Of a stretch of DNA of 64,000 nt, positions 19,693 to 27,811 are shown in pieces; the first letter of the stretch is position 1, and each line of letters opens with the position of its first letter. The position numbers and the translations under genes were made by a program. Source of the DNA: an uncultured Pelagibacteraceae bacterium (GTDB lineage: Bacteria > Pseudomonadota > Alphaproteobacteria > Pelagibacterales > Pelagibacteraceae); assembly GCA_902572925.1 (NCBI GenBank), contig CACGHT010000002.1, positions 1-64,000 of the forward strand. The letters run 5' to 3'. Below the pieces are notes generated by a model, which saw nothing but the letters and a program-made list of their open reading frames with translations, searched no databases and was not told the origin of the DNA.

Positions 19693-21372
19693 TTACGTGA
19701 CAGTTTTAACCGTAGTCCTTTTCATAATGAATACTTGTTGGGCCATAGTTAAAATATTATTCACAGTCCAATAAATTACTAAGCCACTTGGAAAGGGCGC
19801 TAATATTACGGTCAAAAAGAGTGGAAAGAACATAAATATTTTAGCTTGCATAGGATCAGTAGGAGCAGGATTTAATTTCTGTTGTACCCACATAGAAACT
19901 CCCATCGCAACGGGCCAAGCACCAATCATTAAAAATGAGGGGACATCATAAGGTAGCAGTCCAAATAAATTGAATATACTTGTTGGATCACGTTCACTTA
20001 AATCATGAATCCATCCATAAAAAGGCATATGTCTCATTTCAATTGTAACAAATAAAACTTTATACAAAGCAAAAAATACTGGTATTTGAACAAGAATTGG
20101 AAGACATCCAGACATTGGGTTGACTTTTTCTTTTTTATAAAGTGCCATCATTTCTTGTTGTAATTTCATTTTATCATTTTTGTGAAGCTCCTTTAATCTT
20201 ACCATTTCTGGAGTGAGAGCTTTCATTTTTGCCATGCTTCTAAAAGAAAAATTTGCTAAGGGAAAGAAAACTAAACGTATGCAAATTGTTATAGCTATAA
20301 TGGCCAATCCATAATTACCAAGTAGTTTGAAAAAATAATCAATACCAAAAAATAGAGGTTTTGTTATAAAATATAAAAAACCCCAATCAATAACTAGATC
20401 AAATTTATCGATAGCTAGACTTTTTGCATATCCATCAATTACATCCACTCTTTTAGCAGCAACTATTATTTGTAAATTTTCTTCAATAGAATTATTTGGA
20501 CCCAATTCAAGCGGTTCAGTTGCAATAAAATTCGCTCTAAATTTATCTTTATAATCAAATGTTGTTTTGAACTCTTTATTTTGTGGAGGTATCAGTGATG
20601 TAATCCAATATTTATCACTTATACCCAACCAACCTTTTTGAGCAGTTTTTGTAAACTTTTTCTCTTGAATATCGTCATAATCTTCCTCAATTAATTCATC
20701 ATCTAAAGTTGCAATTAAACCCTCATGAAGAATTAAAAAGTCTATTATATCTGGGATCTCATTTCTTATAATTTGGCCATAAGAATAAAAGTCATATTTT
20801 CCACTTGTTTTATTAATAACCTTTTGCTTAATCGAAAATAAATATTTATCGTCTAAAGAAATTTCTTTTTCAAAAGTAATTCCCTGATCATTGGTCCAAG
20901 ATAATTTAATTGGAGAGTTTTCAGTTAATTTTTTATTTCCTTTTATAGACCAGATAGTCTCAGATGTTGGAATATCTATATTTTTGTCAGAAGTTACAAA
21001 TCCACTCTCAATTAAATAACCTTCTTTAATATTTCTAGGCCCTAATAGTATTATTTTTTCATCACCCTCAAGTTCAACATTATAATTTTTAAAAGTTAAA
21101 TCATCTATTGCTGCGCCCTTTAAAGATATTGTGCCGATCACATTAGAGTTTTCAAACTCAACTCTTTCACTTTCAATTAATGCATCTTTCCTTGAAATCT
21201 CAATAAGAGTTTCCTTTTGTTCTAAGCTTGGTGTATCAGTGCTTTGTTCAATTTTTTCTTTTTCAATTAGATTTTGACTTGCTGGTTGTTTTTCTGGAAC
21301 AAAGAAAAGCGAATATAATACTATTACAGCAGATGATAATGCGATTGCAGCAATTGTGTTTTTTGAATCCAT
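19693..21372 (-). CDS. yidC: Membrane protein insertase YidC
   Basis: A 559-residue inner-membrane insertase. An N-terminal membrane anchor (IAAIALSSAVIVLYSLFFV) is followed by a large periplasmic beta domain, then five C-terminal helices of the conserved core, including the amphipathic region with MAKMKALTPEMVRLKELH and SGCLPILVQIPVFFALY. This is the Gram-negative type. It inserts proteins with or without SecYEG and folds them in the membrane. It begins 1 base from the yidD end in the classic rpmH-rnpA-yidD-yidC operon. Confidence 0.97.
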   Translation of the reverse strand: MDSKNTIAAIALSSAVIVLYSLFFVPEKQPASQNLIEKEKIEQSTDTPSLEQKETLIEISRKDALIESERVEFENSNVIGTISLKGAAIDDLTFKNYNVELEGDEKIILLGPRNIKEGYLIESGFVTSDKNIDIPTSETIWSIKGNKKLTENSPIKLSWTNDQGITFEKEISLDDKYLFSIKQKVINKTSGKYDFYSYGQIIRNEIPDIIDFLILHEGLIATLDDELIEEDYDDIQEKKFTKTAQKGWLGISDKYWITSLIPPQNKEFKTTFDYKDKFRANFIATEPLELGPNNSIEENLQIIVAAKRVDVIDGYAKSLAIDKFDLVIDWGFLYFITKPLFFGIDYFFKLLGNYGLAIIAITICIRLVFFPLANFSFRSMAKMKALTPEMVRLKELHKNDKMKLQQEMMALYKKEKVNPMSGCLPILVQIPVFFALYKVLFVTIEMRHMPFYGWIHDLSERDPTSIFNLFGLLPYDVPSFLMIGAWPVAMGVSMWVQQKLNPAPTDPMQAKIFMFFPLFLTVILAPFPSGLVIYWTVNNILTMAQQVFIMKRTTVKTVT

Positions 21373-21611
21373 TACTTTTTAACCTTAATTTCTTTTTTTA
21401 CAGGATCAAATCCACCACTGCTCCAAGGGTTGCACGACAAGATTCTTTTGGAACTTAAAAAAAGGCCTTTTACAAAACCATGTGTCTTTAAAGCATCAAT
21501 ACAATATTCCGAGCAAGTTGGTAAGTATCTGCATGAATGACCAATAAATGGGCTAATTAAAAATTTATATAATTTGATAAATTTGATTAGAATGTAAGTT
21601 GGTATATTCAT
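21372..21611 (-). CDS. yidD: Membrane-protein insertion efficiency factor YidD
   Basis: A 79-residue protein with the family sequence LIKFIKLYKFLISPFIG, three conserved cysteines in HSCRYLPTCSEYCIDAL, then RILSCNPWSSGGFDPV. The N-terminal amphipathic helix associates with the inner membrane face. It aids YidC-dependent insertion. It lies between rnpA (4-base ATGA overlap) and yidC. Confidence 0.96.
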   Translation of the reverse strand: MNIPTYILIKFIKLYKFLISPFIGHSCRYLPTCSEYCIDALKTHGFVKGLFLSSKRILSCNPWSSGGFDPVKKEIKVKK

Positions 21612-21952
21612 TGTTTAATTTTCTCAAACTCTTGAAATAAGGTTTCTTTTATTTTTTTAAATTCATTATTTAGCATAGTTGGCTTAGCAATAACAAGATA
21701 TGAATAATTAAGATTTATCGATATTTCCTTAGATGCGTCATTCATAATGTTTCTAAGTCTTCTTTTTATTTTATTTCTCTTAACTGCATTTCCAATTTTT
21801 TTTTTAGTAACGAATGAAATATTTAATTTTTTTTTATCTTTATTATTTAGAACACCAAAAAATATAGTAGCATATTTGTTTGATATTTTTTTATTTTTGA
21901 GAAGGCTTTTAAATTCTTCGTTTTTTGAAAGAGCAAGTATTTTGCTTTTCAT
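21608..21952 (-). CDS. rnpA: Ribonuclease P protein component
   Basis: A 114-residue basic protein that partners RNase P RNA in 5' maturation of tRNAs. The RNR signature is seen as KIGNAVKRNKIKRRLRNIMN (about residues 51-70), preceded by SFVTKKK. It lies 3 bases after rpmH. The RNA subunit gene is not in this window. Confidence 0.95.
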   Translation of the reverse strand: MKSKILALSKNEEFKSLLKNKKISNKYATIFFGVLNNKDKKKLNISFVTKKKIGNAVKRNKIKRRLRNIMNDASKEISINLNYSYLVIAKPTMLNNEFKKIKETLFQEFEKIKQ

Positions 21953-21955
21953 TAT

Positions 21956-22096
21956 TTAACCAGAAACAGTTAAAGATTTTCTGCCTCTAGCTCTTCTTCT
22001 GGCTAAAAGTTTTTTACCACCTTTTGTCCTCATTTTTGATCTAAACCCATGTTTTCTAGCTCTTTTTATTTTAGAAGGTTGGTATGTTCTTTTCAT
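21956..22096 (-). CDS. rpmH: 50S ribosomal protein L34
   Basis: A 46-residue, extremely basic protein starting [20 protein letters not shown] and ending in LTVSG. It matches L34 over its entire length, with the Arg/Lys-rich second half typical of the family. It is the first gene of the rpmH-rnpA-yidD-yidC operon, and the 92-base gap to the divergent VTT gene holds room for its promoter. Confidence 0.97.
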   Translation of the reverse strand: MKRTYQPSKIKRARKHGFRSKMRTKGGKKLLARRRARGRKSLTVSG

Positions 22097-22188
22097 AAAA
22101 GTGATTTAAATTTATTTAAATTTCGATCTTTATAATAATTAAATATATAAATAGCAAATATAAGATTTTATAAATACGATAGTTAATA

Positions 22189-22911
22189 ATGGAAAAAACT
22201 AAAAAAATTAAATTATTTATCGGATTATCTTATCTAGCTCTAATAATTGTATTTTTATTTTTGTTTTTTTCAAAGTTTAGTCTTCAGGAAATAACCTCAT
22301 ATGATTTTATAAGAGATAATAGATTATATTTTAACGAAATTAAAAGATCTAATTTATTTTTGGTATTTATAATTTTTTTGTTTTTTACAATATTGTGGGT
22401 ATTCCCGTTTTTAGGATTCGGAGCACCAATTTCATTGCTTGGAGGATTTCTTTTTGGTCCGTGGCTTGGTACAATAGCCGTTGTCTTAGGTTTGAGTGTG
22501 GGAGCAACTTTTCTATATATGTTTGGTAACTATTTTTTAAAAGATTTTATAAAAGAAAAGTTTCTGAACAGATTTCAAAAACTCGAAACTAAATTCAAAA
22601 ATTCAGAATTCATTTACTTATTGATTTACAGGTTTATAGGGGGAGTTCCATGGCAATTAAGCTGTCTTTTACCAACCCTTTTTAATGTAAAAGTATCTAA
22701 CTTTTTTTTTGCAACATTAGTTGGAATTGTTCCTCAAATTTTTTTAGCTGTTTCGATTGGCAGTGGACTTGAAAAGATTATTCAAGGTAATTCACAAATT
22801 CCTAGTATAACTGATGTAATTTTTTCTCCTGATATATATATACCAATTTTGGCATTTATATTTTTAGTCTTGATAACAATTTTTTTAAGAAAGTTATTTT
22901 ATAAAAATTAG
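22189..22911 (+). CDS. VTT-domain (TVP38/TMEM64, DedA-like) membrane protein
   Basis: A 240-residue inner-membrane protein with about five or six hydrophobic helices. The VTT core is visible from FGAPISLLGGFLFGPWLG (the G-F-x-F-G-x-x-x-G hallmark) to YRFIGGVPWQLSCLLPTLF and VGIVPQIFLAVSIGSG. VTT proteins are thought to move or scramble lipids or support membrane homeostasis; the precise role is unknown. Its stop codon directly abuts the 3' CCA end of the convergent tRNA-Thr gene. Confidence 0.87.
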   Translation: MEKTKKIKLFIGLSYLALIIVFLFLFFSKFSLQEITSYDFIRDNRLYFNEIKRSNLFLVFIIFLFFTILWVFPFLGFGAPISLLGGFLFGPWLGTIAVVLGLSVGATFLYMFGNYFLKDFIKEKFLNRFQKLETKFKNSEFIYLLIYRFIGGVPWQLSCLLPTLFNVKVSNFFFATLVGIVPQIFLAVSIGSGLEKIIQGNSQIPSITDVIFSPDIYIPILAFIFLVLITIFLRKLFYKN

Positions 22912-22985
22912 TGGTGCTCCCACCCTGTACTGACCAGGGAATTAGTCCTTACCAAGGACTTGTTATGCCATTTAACTACAGGAGC
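22912..22985 (-). tRNA. tRNA-Thr (anticodon GGT) with an unusual T loop
   Basis: Read on the minus strand it folds with acceptor GCTCCTG/TGGGAGC, a D arm GTTA-AATGGCA-TAAC, an anticodon arm AGTCC-TTGGTAA-GGACT (anticodon GGT, reading ACC/ACU), a 4-base variable region, and T stem CCCTG/CAGGG. The discriminator is A and CCA is encoded. The G1-C72 and C2-G71 pairs fit threonine identity. The T loop reads GTCAGTA rather than TTCRANY, so T54 and A58 are replaced, while G18G19 and T55C56 are kept. Confidence 0.87.
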
Positions 22986-23084
22986 GATTATCACAAATTG
23001 TATTTTATTAATAATAATGCATTTTTTCAAATTATTGCCTTAATTTTTTGTGTAATATGATTTATATCTATTAAGGAAAATTTT

Positions 23085-23282
23085 ATGGGCATTCATTACG
23101 ATTATAAATCTACTAAAAGTGCTAAACTGATGGAAAAGCAAGCAAAAAGAGAAAAAAAACTTGCTGAAAAAAAAGCTAAACGTTTAGCAAAAGAAGGTGT
23201 TAAAAAAAATAATGAAGACAAAGTTTTAGACGCATCTAAACCAATTACACTAGATTTTCTTACAAATCCAAATAAAGAATGA
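23085..23282 (+). CDS. Small lysine-rich conserved-type protein, unknown function
   Basis: A 65-residue protein. Residues 10-40 are a charged helix of Lys/Ala/Glu repeats (KQAKREKKLAEKKAKRLAKE), probably a single amphipathic or nucleic-acid-binding helix, and the end has a defined [15 protein letters not shown] motif that suggests a real, conserved protein. It has a purine-rich stretch (AAGGAAAA) before its ATG. Its stop overlaps the next tiny gene (ATGA), which overlaps dcd, so all three form an operon. Confidence 0.7.
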   Translation: MGIHYDYKSTKSAKLMEKQAKREKKLAEKKAKRLAKEGVKKNNEDKVLDASKPITLDFLTNPNKE

Positions 23283-23380
23283 TTGTAAAAGATAAAAATG
23301 AGCGTTTAAGTTTAGCTCTAAAGAAAAACTTAAAAAAAAGAAAACATTTTCAAAGAAAAAATAAAAAGAAAAGTAAATAA
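23279..23380 (+). CDS. 33-residue basic protein ahead of dcd, unknown function
   Basis: A tiny frame starting [20 protein letters not shown] and ending in a run of Lys/Arg/Asn. It overlaps the preceding gene by 4 bases (ATGA), and its TAA shares an A with the dcd ATG. The pattern (a few acidic residues, a short LALxxNLKxRK helix, then a basic tail) resembles very small proteins I recall near cell-wall genes in other alphaproteobacteria. It may bind RNA or the ribosome; no function is claimed. Confidence 0.6.
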   Translation: MIVKDKNERLSLALKKNLKKRKHFQRKNKKKSK

Positions 23381-23940
23381 TGTCTATCCAGCCTGATACT
23401 TGGATAAAAAGAATGTGCAAAGAGCACAACATGATAGATCCATTTCTCGATCATCAAGTTTCTGAGGGAAAGATATCCTATGGTTTAAGCAGCATGGGTT
23501 ATGATGTGAGAATTTCTGACGAATACAGAATATTTACAAATGTAAATAGTTCTTTAGTAGATCCTAAAAATTTTTCTGATGATAATTTCATTGAGAGAAA
23601 AGGGCCACATTGTATTATCCCACCTAATTCATTCGTTTTAGCAAAAACTGTTGAATATTTCAGGATCCCAAAAGATGTTTTATGTATTTGTGTTGGAAAA
23701 AGTACTTATGCTAGAACTGGTATTATTTGCAATGTAACTCCAATTGAAAATGAATTTGAGGGAAATATTGTGATTGAGCTTAGTAACACAACTCCCAATC
23801 CAGCAAAAATTTATTCTAACGAGGGAATTGCACAATTTTTATTTTTTAAATCAGATACTCAACCCGAAACAACATATAAATCAAAGAACGGAAAATATCA
23901 GGGTCAGACTACAATTCAAGTTGCTAAAATTAAAAAGTGA
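23380..23940 (+). CDS. dcd: dCTP deaminase
   Basis: A 186-residue trimeric enzyme that deaminates dCTP to dUTP for dTTP synthesis. It has [17 protein letters not shown], the SxxR-type nucleotide motif in [10 protein letters not shown], and the catalytic Glu region [13 protein letters not shown]. The sequence resembles the monofunctional dCTP deaminase rather than dUTPase. It lies 3 bases ahead of murA. Confidence 0.95.
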   Translation: MSIQPDTWIKRMCKEHNMIDPFLDHQVSEGKISYGLSSMGYDVRISDEYRIFTNVNSSLVDPKNFSDDNFIERKGPHCIIPPNSFVLAKTVEYFRIPKDVLCICVGKSTYARTGIICNVTPIENEFEGNIVIELSNTTPNPAKIYSNEGIAQFLFFKSDTQPETTYKSKNGKYQGQTTIQVAKIKK

Positions 23941-23943
23941 ATT

Positions 23944-25209
23944 ATGGACAAGTTTTCTATAGAAGGCCCCTGTAGAATAAAGGGTAGAGTAAAAATTTCA
24001 GGATCAAAAAATTCCTCATTGCCAATCTTAGCAGCGACACTTTTATTTGATCAACCTGTAATAATTAGAAATTTGCCAAAAGTAAAAGACATTGACACAA
24101 TGCTTAGTTTGTTAAAATCTCTTGGCTCAAAAATAATCTTATCTAAAGATAAAAGAGTCGCTAAGATACACAATAAAGATAAAATAAAAACTTTTGCAAG
24201 TTATTCTCTTGTAAAAACTATGAGAGGTTCAATTTTAGTATTAGGACCTTTAATCGCAAAATATCATAAGTCAAAAATATCCTTACCAGGTGGTTGTTTG
24301 ATTGGGGCAAGACCAATCAACTATCATTTAGATGCCTTAAAAAGGCTTGGAATGAATTATGTTTTAAAAGATGGGTATATTTTAGCAAAATCTGAAGGTA
24401 AATTGAATGGAAAGGTTTTAAGATTTCCAAAAATTAGTGTAGGGGCTACAGAAAATTGCATTATCGCAGCATGTTTAGCTAAAGGGACTACGATTCTAAA
24501 AAATTGTGCCATTGAGCCCGAAATTAAGGATCTTACAAATTTTTTAAACTTGGCTGGAGCAAAAATTACTTGGAGTGGAAGAAAGTGTAAAATTATTGGA
24601 GTAGAGTCTTTGAATAAGACAGAGTACACGGTTATGCCTGACCGGATTGAGGCTGGCACTTTTTGTGTTGCAGCTACAATTGCAAAAGGAAATTTAGAAA
24701 TATTAAATTTTGATGCTAAAATTATTAAAACAGAGCTAAATTTGTTAAAAAAATTTGGCGCGAAAATTAAAATTAAAAACAAAAAAATTTTTATTAAAGG
24801 TCCTGAAAATATTAAGTCGATCAATAATATTAAAACCAAAGAATACCCAGGAGTTTCTACTGATATGCAATCACAACTAATGGTTATAATGTGCCTTGCC
24901 AATGGAAAAGGTTCTATAATTGAAAATATTTTTGAAAATAGATTCATGCATGTTGCTGAACTTCGTAGGCTTGGGGCAAAAATAAATATTAATAGAAATG
25001 AAGCTGTAATCGAGGGAAATACAAAGTTTATTGGTGCTGAATTGATGTCTAGTGACTTACGAGCCTCAGTCTCTCTTGTTTTAGCGGCAATGGTTTCTAA
25101 AGGTAGGTCAACAATAAATCGAATTTATCATTTAGATCGAGGCTACGAGAGCATTGAAAATAAACTCAAAAAAATTGGGGTAAGAATTAGAAGACAAAAA
25201 AATGGGTAA
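23944..25209 (+). CDS. murA: UDP-N-acetylglucosamine 1-carboxyvinyltransferase
   Basis: A 421-residue enzyme that adds enolpyruvate to UDP-GlcNAc, the first committed step of peptidoglycan synthesis. It begins with the SGSKNSSLPILAA block (Lys and Asn contacts). The catalytic cysteine is in LPGGCLIGARPINYH (about residue 119), so it is the fosfomycin-sensitive form. It also has PGVSTDMQSQ and DLRASVSLVLA. It overlaps the DUF2948 gene by 8 bases. Confidence 0.97.
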   Translation: MDKFSIEGPCRIKGRVKISGSKNSSLPILAATLLFDQPVIIRNLPKVKDIDTMLSLLKSLGSKIILSKDKRVAKIHNKDKIKTFASYSLVKTMRGSILVLGPLIAKYHKSKISLPGGCLIGARPINYHLDALKRLGMNYVLKDGYILAKSEGKLNGKVLRFPKISVGATENCIIAACLAKGTTILKNCAIEPEIKDLTNFLNLAGAKITWSGRKCKIIGVESLNKTEYTVMPDRIEAGTFCVAATIAKGNLEILNFDAKIIKTELNLLKKFGAKIKIKNKKIFIKGPENIKSINNIKTKEYPGVSTDMQSQLMVIMCLANGKGSIIENIFENRFMHVAELRRLGAKININRNEAVIEGNTKFIGAELMSSDLRASVSLVLAAMVSKGRSTINRIYHLDRGYESIENKLKKIGVRIRRQKNG

Positions 25210-25600
25210 ATATCTAGCAAAGATAATTGCAAACGATCAAGAGGGCTTACAAATGATATCCGCATGTATCGCTGGCTCAAAAACAAAAGTTGATAATATA
25301 AAGTATTTAGCATCAAGCAAAGTTTTTCTATTATCAATCGAAAGAACTAAAATTGAGTCTGATCAAATGAATAAGAAAATAAACAGTATTTGCAGATTTG
25401 ATTTTGTTGATAAGGTTAAATCTAAAAATATCAATCAAGGAAATAAAGAGGAAATATTAAACTTAATTGGCATCGATTATTTGAAAAATAAAGATGATTA
25501 TGAAATAAATTTAATATTTGATAATAATAGTCACATTGTTTTGACTACAGAAACGATTGAAGTAAGGTTAGAGGATCAAAATGAGATTAAACAAATATGA
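25202..25600 (+). CDS. DUF2948 family protein
   Basis: A 132-residue protein in the position where alphaproteobacteria carry DUF2948, between murA and hisD. It has an N-terminal KIIANDQEGLQMISACIAGSK segment and a FLLSIERTK strand, which fit what I recall of this uncharacterised family (ANDAEDLAVISAHLQDAV-type start). It overlaps both neighbours (8 bases with murA, 4 with hisD), indicating tight coupling. No catalytic residues are evident. Confidence 0.78.
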   Translation: MGKYLAKIIANDQEGLQMISACIAGSKTKVDNIKYLASSKVFLLSIERTKIESDQMNKKINSICRFDFVDKVKSKNINQGNKEEILNLIGIDYLKNKDDYEINLIFDNNSHIVLTTETIEVRLEDQNEIKQI

Positions 25601-26880
25601 AAATATTAGATAGTAAATTAAGGAATTTTAATAAAAAGTTAGATTATTTATTATTAAGAAGAAAAACTAAAGTTCAAACTAGCTCTGTCTCTGTTATTAA
25701 AATAATTAATGATGTAAAAAAAAATGGTGACAAAGCATTGTTAAAGTATGAGAAGAAATTTAATCATAATAAAGTAATAAAACCTAGTTTTAGTCAAATT
25801 AAACAATCTATTAATTCTCTAGATCCTAAAGTAAAAAATGCTATCGATCTAGCCTATTCAAGAATTTACAAGTTTCACTCATTACAAAAATTTAAAAATA
25901 TTTCTTACATAGACAAATTAAAAAATAAATTAGAATACAAATATATACCAATTGAATCTGTTGCAATTTACGTGCCAGGATCATCAGCGTCTTATCCTTC
26001 AAGTGTTTTAATGAATGCTATCCCTGCAATAGTTGCAGGAGTAAAAAGAATAATTATGATTAATCCAGGATACAAAGGAAAACAAAACGCTGCAGTACTG
26101 TATGCAGCTAAAAAATGCAAAATTAAAGAAATATATTCTATTGGTGGTCCATCAGCAATTGCAGCAGTTGCTTATGGAACAAAAAAAATTAATAGAGTGA
26201 ATAAGATTGTGGGTCCTGGTAATAAGTATGTTGCAGCTGCTAAAAAAGAAGTTTTTGGGGATGTTGGTGTTGAGGGAATGATAGCTGGACCATCGGAAGT
26301 AACCGTTGTTGGTGACAGATTTTCAAATCCAGGCTGGATAGCAAGCGATCTTATTGGTCAAGCAGAACATGATGAACTCGCTCAATGTATTTTAATCTCT
26401 AAAAGTAAAGACTTAATAATTCAAACTAGGGAAGAAATTTCTAAACAATTAAAAAAAATTCCAAGAACAGCTATCGCAAGAAAAAGTTTATCAAATAATG
26501 GAATTTTAATTCAAGTAAACTCAGATAAACAAATAATTGATATTGTGAATAAAATCGCTCCTGAGCATTTAGAATTAAATGTAAAAAATTATAAATCTTT
26601 TATTTCAAGAATTAAAAATGCTGGTTCTATTTGTTTAGGAAAATATGCTGTGATGGCAATGACTGACTATAATGCTGGTTCAAACCATATATTACCAACT
26701 AATGGTTCTGCTAAATTTTCAAGCGGTATAAGTGTTAATGAATTTTACAAAAGAATTTCATATATAAACTTATCAAAAAAGGGTATTGAAAAGCTTGGAC
26801 CATCAGTTATAACTCTTGCCAATTATGAAGGGTTGGCCGCACACGCACAATCTGTGAAAAAACGAATTAGGAGAAAATAA
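25597..26880 (+). CDS. hisD: Histidinol dehydrogenase
   Basis: A 427-residue zinc enzyme that performs the last two oxidations from L-histidinol to histidine using NAD. Motifs seen: [33 protein letters not shown], the AEHDE of [12 protein letters not shown] (metal ligands Gln/His), APEHLE and the NHILPT segment. Length is typical. It overlaps DUF2948 by 4 bases. The other his genes in the window, hisZ and hisG, are 2.3 kb downstream after infA, tRNA-Phe, cspA and tRNA-His. Confidence 0.96.
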   Translation: MKILDSKLRNFNKKLDYLLLRRKTKVQTSSVSVIKIINDVKKNGDKALLKYEKKFNHNKVIKPSFSQIKQSINSLDPKVKNAIDLAYSRIYKFHSLQKFKNISYIDKLKNKLEYKYIPIESVAIYVPGSSASYPSSVLMNAIPAIVAGVKRIIMINPGYKGKQNAAVLYAAKKCKIKEIYSIGGPSAIAAVAYGTKKINRVNKIVGPGNKYVAAAKKEVFGDVGVEGMIAGPSEVTVVGDRFSNPGWIASDLIGQAEHDELAQCILISKSKDLIIQTREEISKQLKKIPRTAIARKSLSNNGILIQVNSDKQIIDIVNKIAPEHLELNVKNYKSFISRIKNAGSICLGKYAVMAMTDYNAGSNHILPTNGSAKFSSGISVNEFYKRISYINLSKKGIEKLGPSVITLANYEGLAAHAQSVKKRIRRK

Positions 26881-26882
26881 AT

Positions 26883-27098
26883 TTGTCAAAACAAGATTTA
26901 CTTGAATTTAAGGGTAAAGTAACTGACCTGTTACCTAATGCTATGTTTAGAGTTCAATTGGAAAACGGTCACGTAGTGACAGCACATACTGCAGGCAAGT
27001 TAAGAAAAAACAGAATTCGAGTATTACAAGGTGATAATGTGACTGTCGAAATGACCCCTTATGACCTTACTAAAGGCAGAATTATCTTTAGAGGTTAA
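26883..27098 (+). CDS. infA: Translation initiation factor IF-1
   Basis: A 71-residue S1-type OB fold that binds the ribosomal A site during initiation. The sequence shows [42 protein letters not shown] and the [13 protein letters not shown] tail, all canonical. The start is TTG at 26883, just 2 bases after hisD; no ATG fits. The protein is one residue short of E. coli IF-1. Confidence 0.97.
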   Translation: MSKQDLLEFKGKVTDLLPNAMFRVQLENGHVVTAHTAGKLRKNRIRVLQGDNVTVEMTPYDLTKGRIIFRG

Positions 27099-27104
27099 CT
27101 TTTT

Positions 27105-27179
27105 GCCTCGGTAGCTCAGGAGTAGAGCAGAGCCCTGAAAAGGCTTGTGTCGGAGGTGCGAATCCTTCCCGAGGCACCA
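27105..27179 (+). tRNA. tRNA-Phe (anticodon GAA)
   Basis: Acceptor stem GCCTCGG/CCGAGGC, D arm GCTC-AGGAGTA-GAGC, anticodon arm GAGCC-CTGAAAA-GGCTT (anticodon GAA), variable GTGTC, T arm GGAGG-TGCGAAT-CCTTC, discriminator A and encoded CCA. T55 of the T loop is G here, and the D loop lacks the usual GG pair (it ends AGTA). Six bases separate it from infA. Confidence 0.96.
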
Positions 27180-27254
27180 CCAAAACATCTTGAAATTAAT
27201 ATACAAAGAAATTAACTTCTATCTTAAATAAATAACAAAAGGACGAGTAAAAAG

Positions 27255-27467
27255 ATGAGTACAATTCAAGGAAAAGTAAAATGGTTTAATGGCAAAAAAG
27301 GTTATGGCTTTATAGAAAGAGACGATAAAGAAAAAGATGCCTTTGTTCACGCTAGCGCAGTAAAAGCTGCAGGAATGAGATTTCTAAATGAAGGAGATAA
27401 ATTAGAATTTACTTTAGAGGATGGTCCAAAAGGCCCTTCAGCAGTAAATTTAAAAAAATTAGATTAA
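27255..27467 (+). CDS. cspA: Cold-shock domain protein
   Basis: A 70-residue cold-shock protein, a single OB fold that binds single-stranded RNA/DNA and melts mRNA structure. RNP1 is KGYGFI (about 15-20) and RNP2 is DAFVHASA (about 28-35). It has [10 protein letters not shown] at the start and a typical length. A purine-rich GGACGAG lies upstream of the ATG, and the gene ends in the best intrinsic terminator of the window. Confidence 0.96.
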   Translation: MSTIQGKVKWFNGKKGYGFIERDDKEKDAFVHASAVKAAGMRFLNEGDKLEFTLEDGPKGPSAVNLKKLD

Positions 27468-27483
27468 TTTAAATATTTTACAA

Positions 27484-27523
27484 GGGCGTTTTCTTAGAAA
27501 TAAGAAAACGTCCTTTTCTTTTT
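27484..27523 (+). terminator. Strong intrinsic terminator after cspA
   Basis: A 13-bp stem (27484-27496 with 27501-27513, one G-T pair) closed by a GAAA tetraloop and followed by TTTTCTTTTT. It is the clearest Rho-independent terminator in the window and isolates cspA from the tRNA-His/hisS transcript. Confidence 0.92.
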
Positions 27524-27559
27524 AGGGTTGAATAATTTCAATTTTTGTCTAAAACGCTG

Positions 27560-27671
27560 CTCATGAATAAAAATGAGACTAATTACAAATTAAACTCAAG
27601 TACTCTTAGACTTGCTCTAAGAGGAACTAATAGAGGTGTGCACGCTCATTTTCATGCTGGCTAAAGCTAGC
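27560..27671 (+). promoter_or_regulatory. Candidate structured leader upstream of tRNA-His-hisS-hisZ-hisG
   Basis: Three pairing elements lie in 112 bases. AAAATGAG (27570-27577) can pair perfectly with CTCATTTT (27645-27652), enclosing an 8-bp hairpin CTCTTAGA/TCTAAGAG (27603-27623). The same ATGAG can pair instead with CTCAT at 27560-27564. A third hairpin, GCTGGC-TAAA-GCTAGC (27656-27671), carries the stop codon of a 33-codon frame in its loop. Mutually exclusive stems plus a His-containing frame before histidine genes suggest attenuation. No T run follows the last stem, so any effect might be on translation or RNA processing. A possible promoter, TTGAAT (27528) with TAAAAC (27550), precedes it. 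Confidence 0.45.
27563..27664 (+). CDS. 33-residue candidate leader peptide with clustered His
   Basis: An ATG frame encoding a short peptide that begins MNKNETNYKLNSS and ends RGVHAHFHAG. Three of its last eight residues are histidine. It stands between a terminator and tRNA-His, 249 bases upstream of the hisS start. It has no visible ribosome-binding site, and a possible promoter would place the transcript start next to the ATG. It could be a histidine-sensing leader peptide, a real small protein, or only a frame within a structured RNA. Confidence 0.4.
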   Translation: MNKNETNYKLNSSTLRLALRGTNRGVHAHFHAG

Positions 27672-27733
27672 GAATAATCACTTATATTATAATTTTAAAT
27701 AACAACAAAATAAGATAAAACAAAAAAGGATAT

Positions 27734-27807
27734 GCCTTGATGGTGAAATAGTATCACGTCGGTTTGTGGATCCGAAGTCGTAGGAGCGTAACCTACTCAA
27801 GGTACCA
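27734..27807 (+). tRNA. tRNA-His (anticodon GTG) lacking the G-1 residue
   Basis: Acceptor GCCTTGA/TCAAGGT (first pair G1-T72), D arm GTGA-AATAGTA-TCAC, anticodon loop TTGTGGA (anticodon GTG), a T31-T39 mismatch at the foot of the anticodon stem, T arm GTAGG-AGCGTAA-CCTAC, discriminator A73 and encoded CCA. The base before position 1 is T, and 73 is A, so the G-1:C73 pair that marks most bacterial tRNA-His is absent, as known for a group of alphaproteobacteria. It ends 4 bases before hisS, with which it is probably co-transcribed. A TATAAT at 27688 could give an extra promoter. Confidence 0.93.
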
Positions 27808-27811
27808 AAAA

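Noticed and set aside
24357-24947. 196-codon open frame on the minus strand inside murA
   Set aside because: It is opposite a fully conserved murA. Long antisense frames are expected from the codon bias of AT-rich genes, and no family features are seen.
27660-27733. Intrinsic terminator after the GCTGGC/GCTAGC hairpin
   Set aside because: The stem is only six pairs and no run of T follows, so it cannot be supported as a terminator by itself.
27764-27811. In-frame upstream extension of hisS
   Set aside because: The extension would translate through the anticodon and T arms of tRNA-His. The ATG at 27812 matches the family start.
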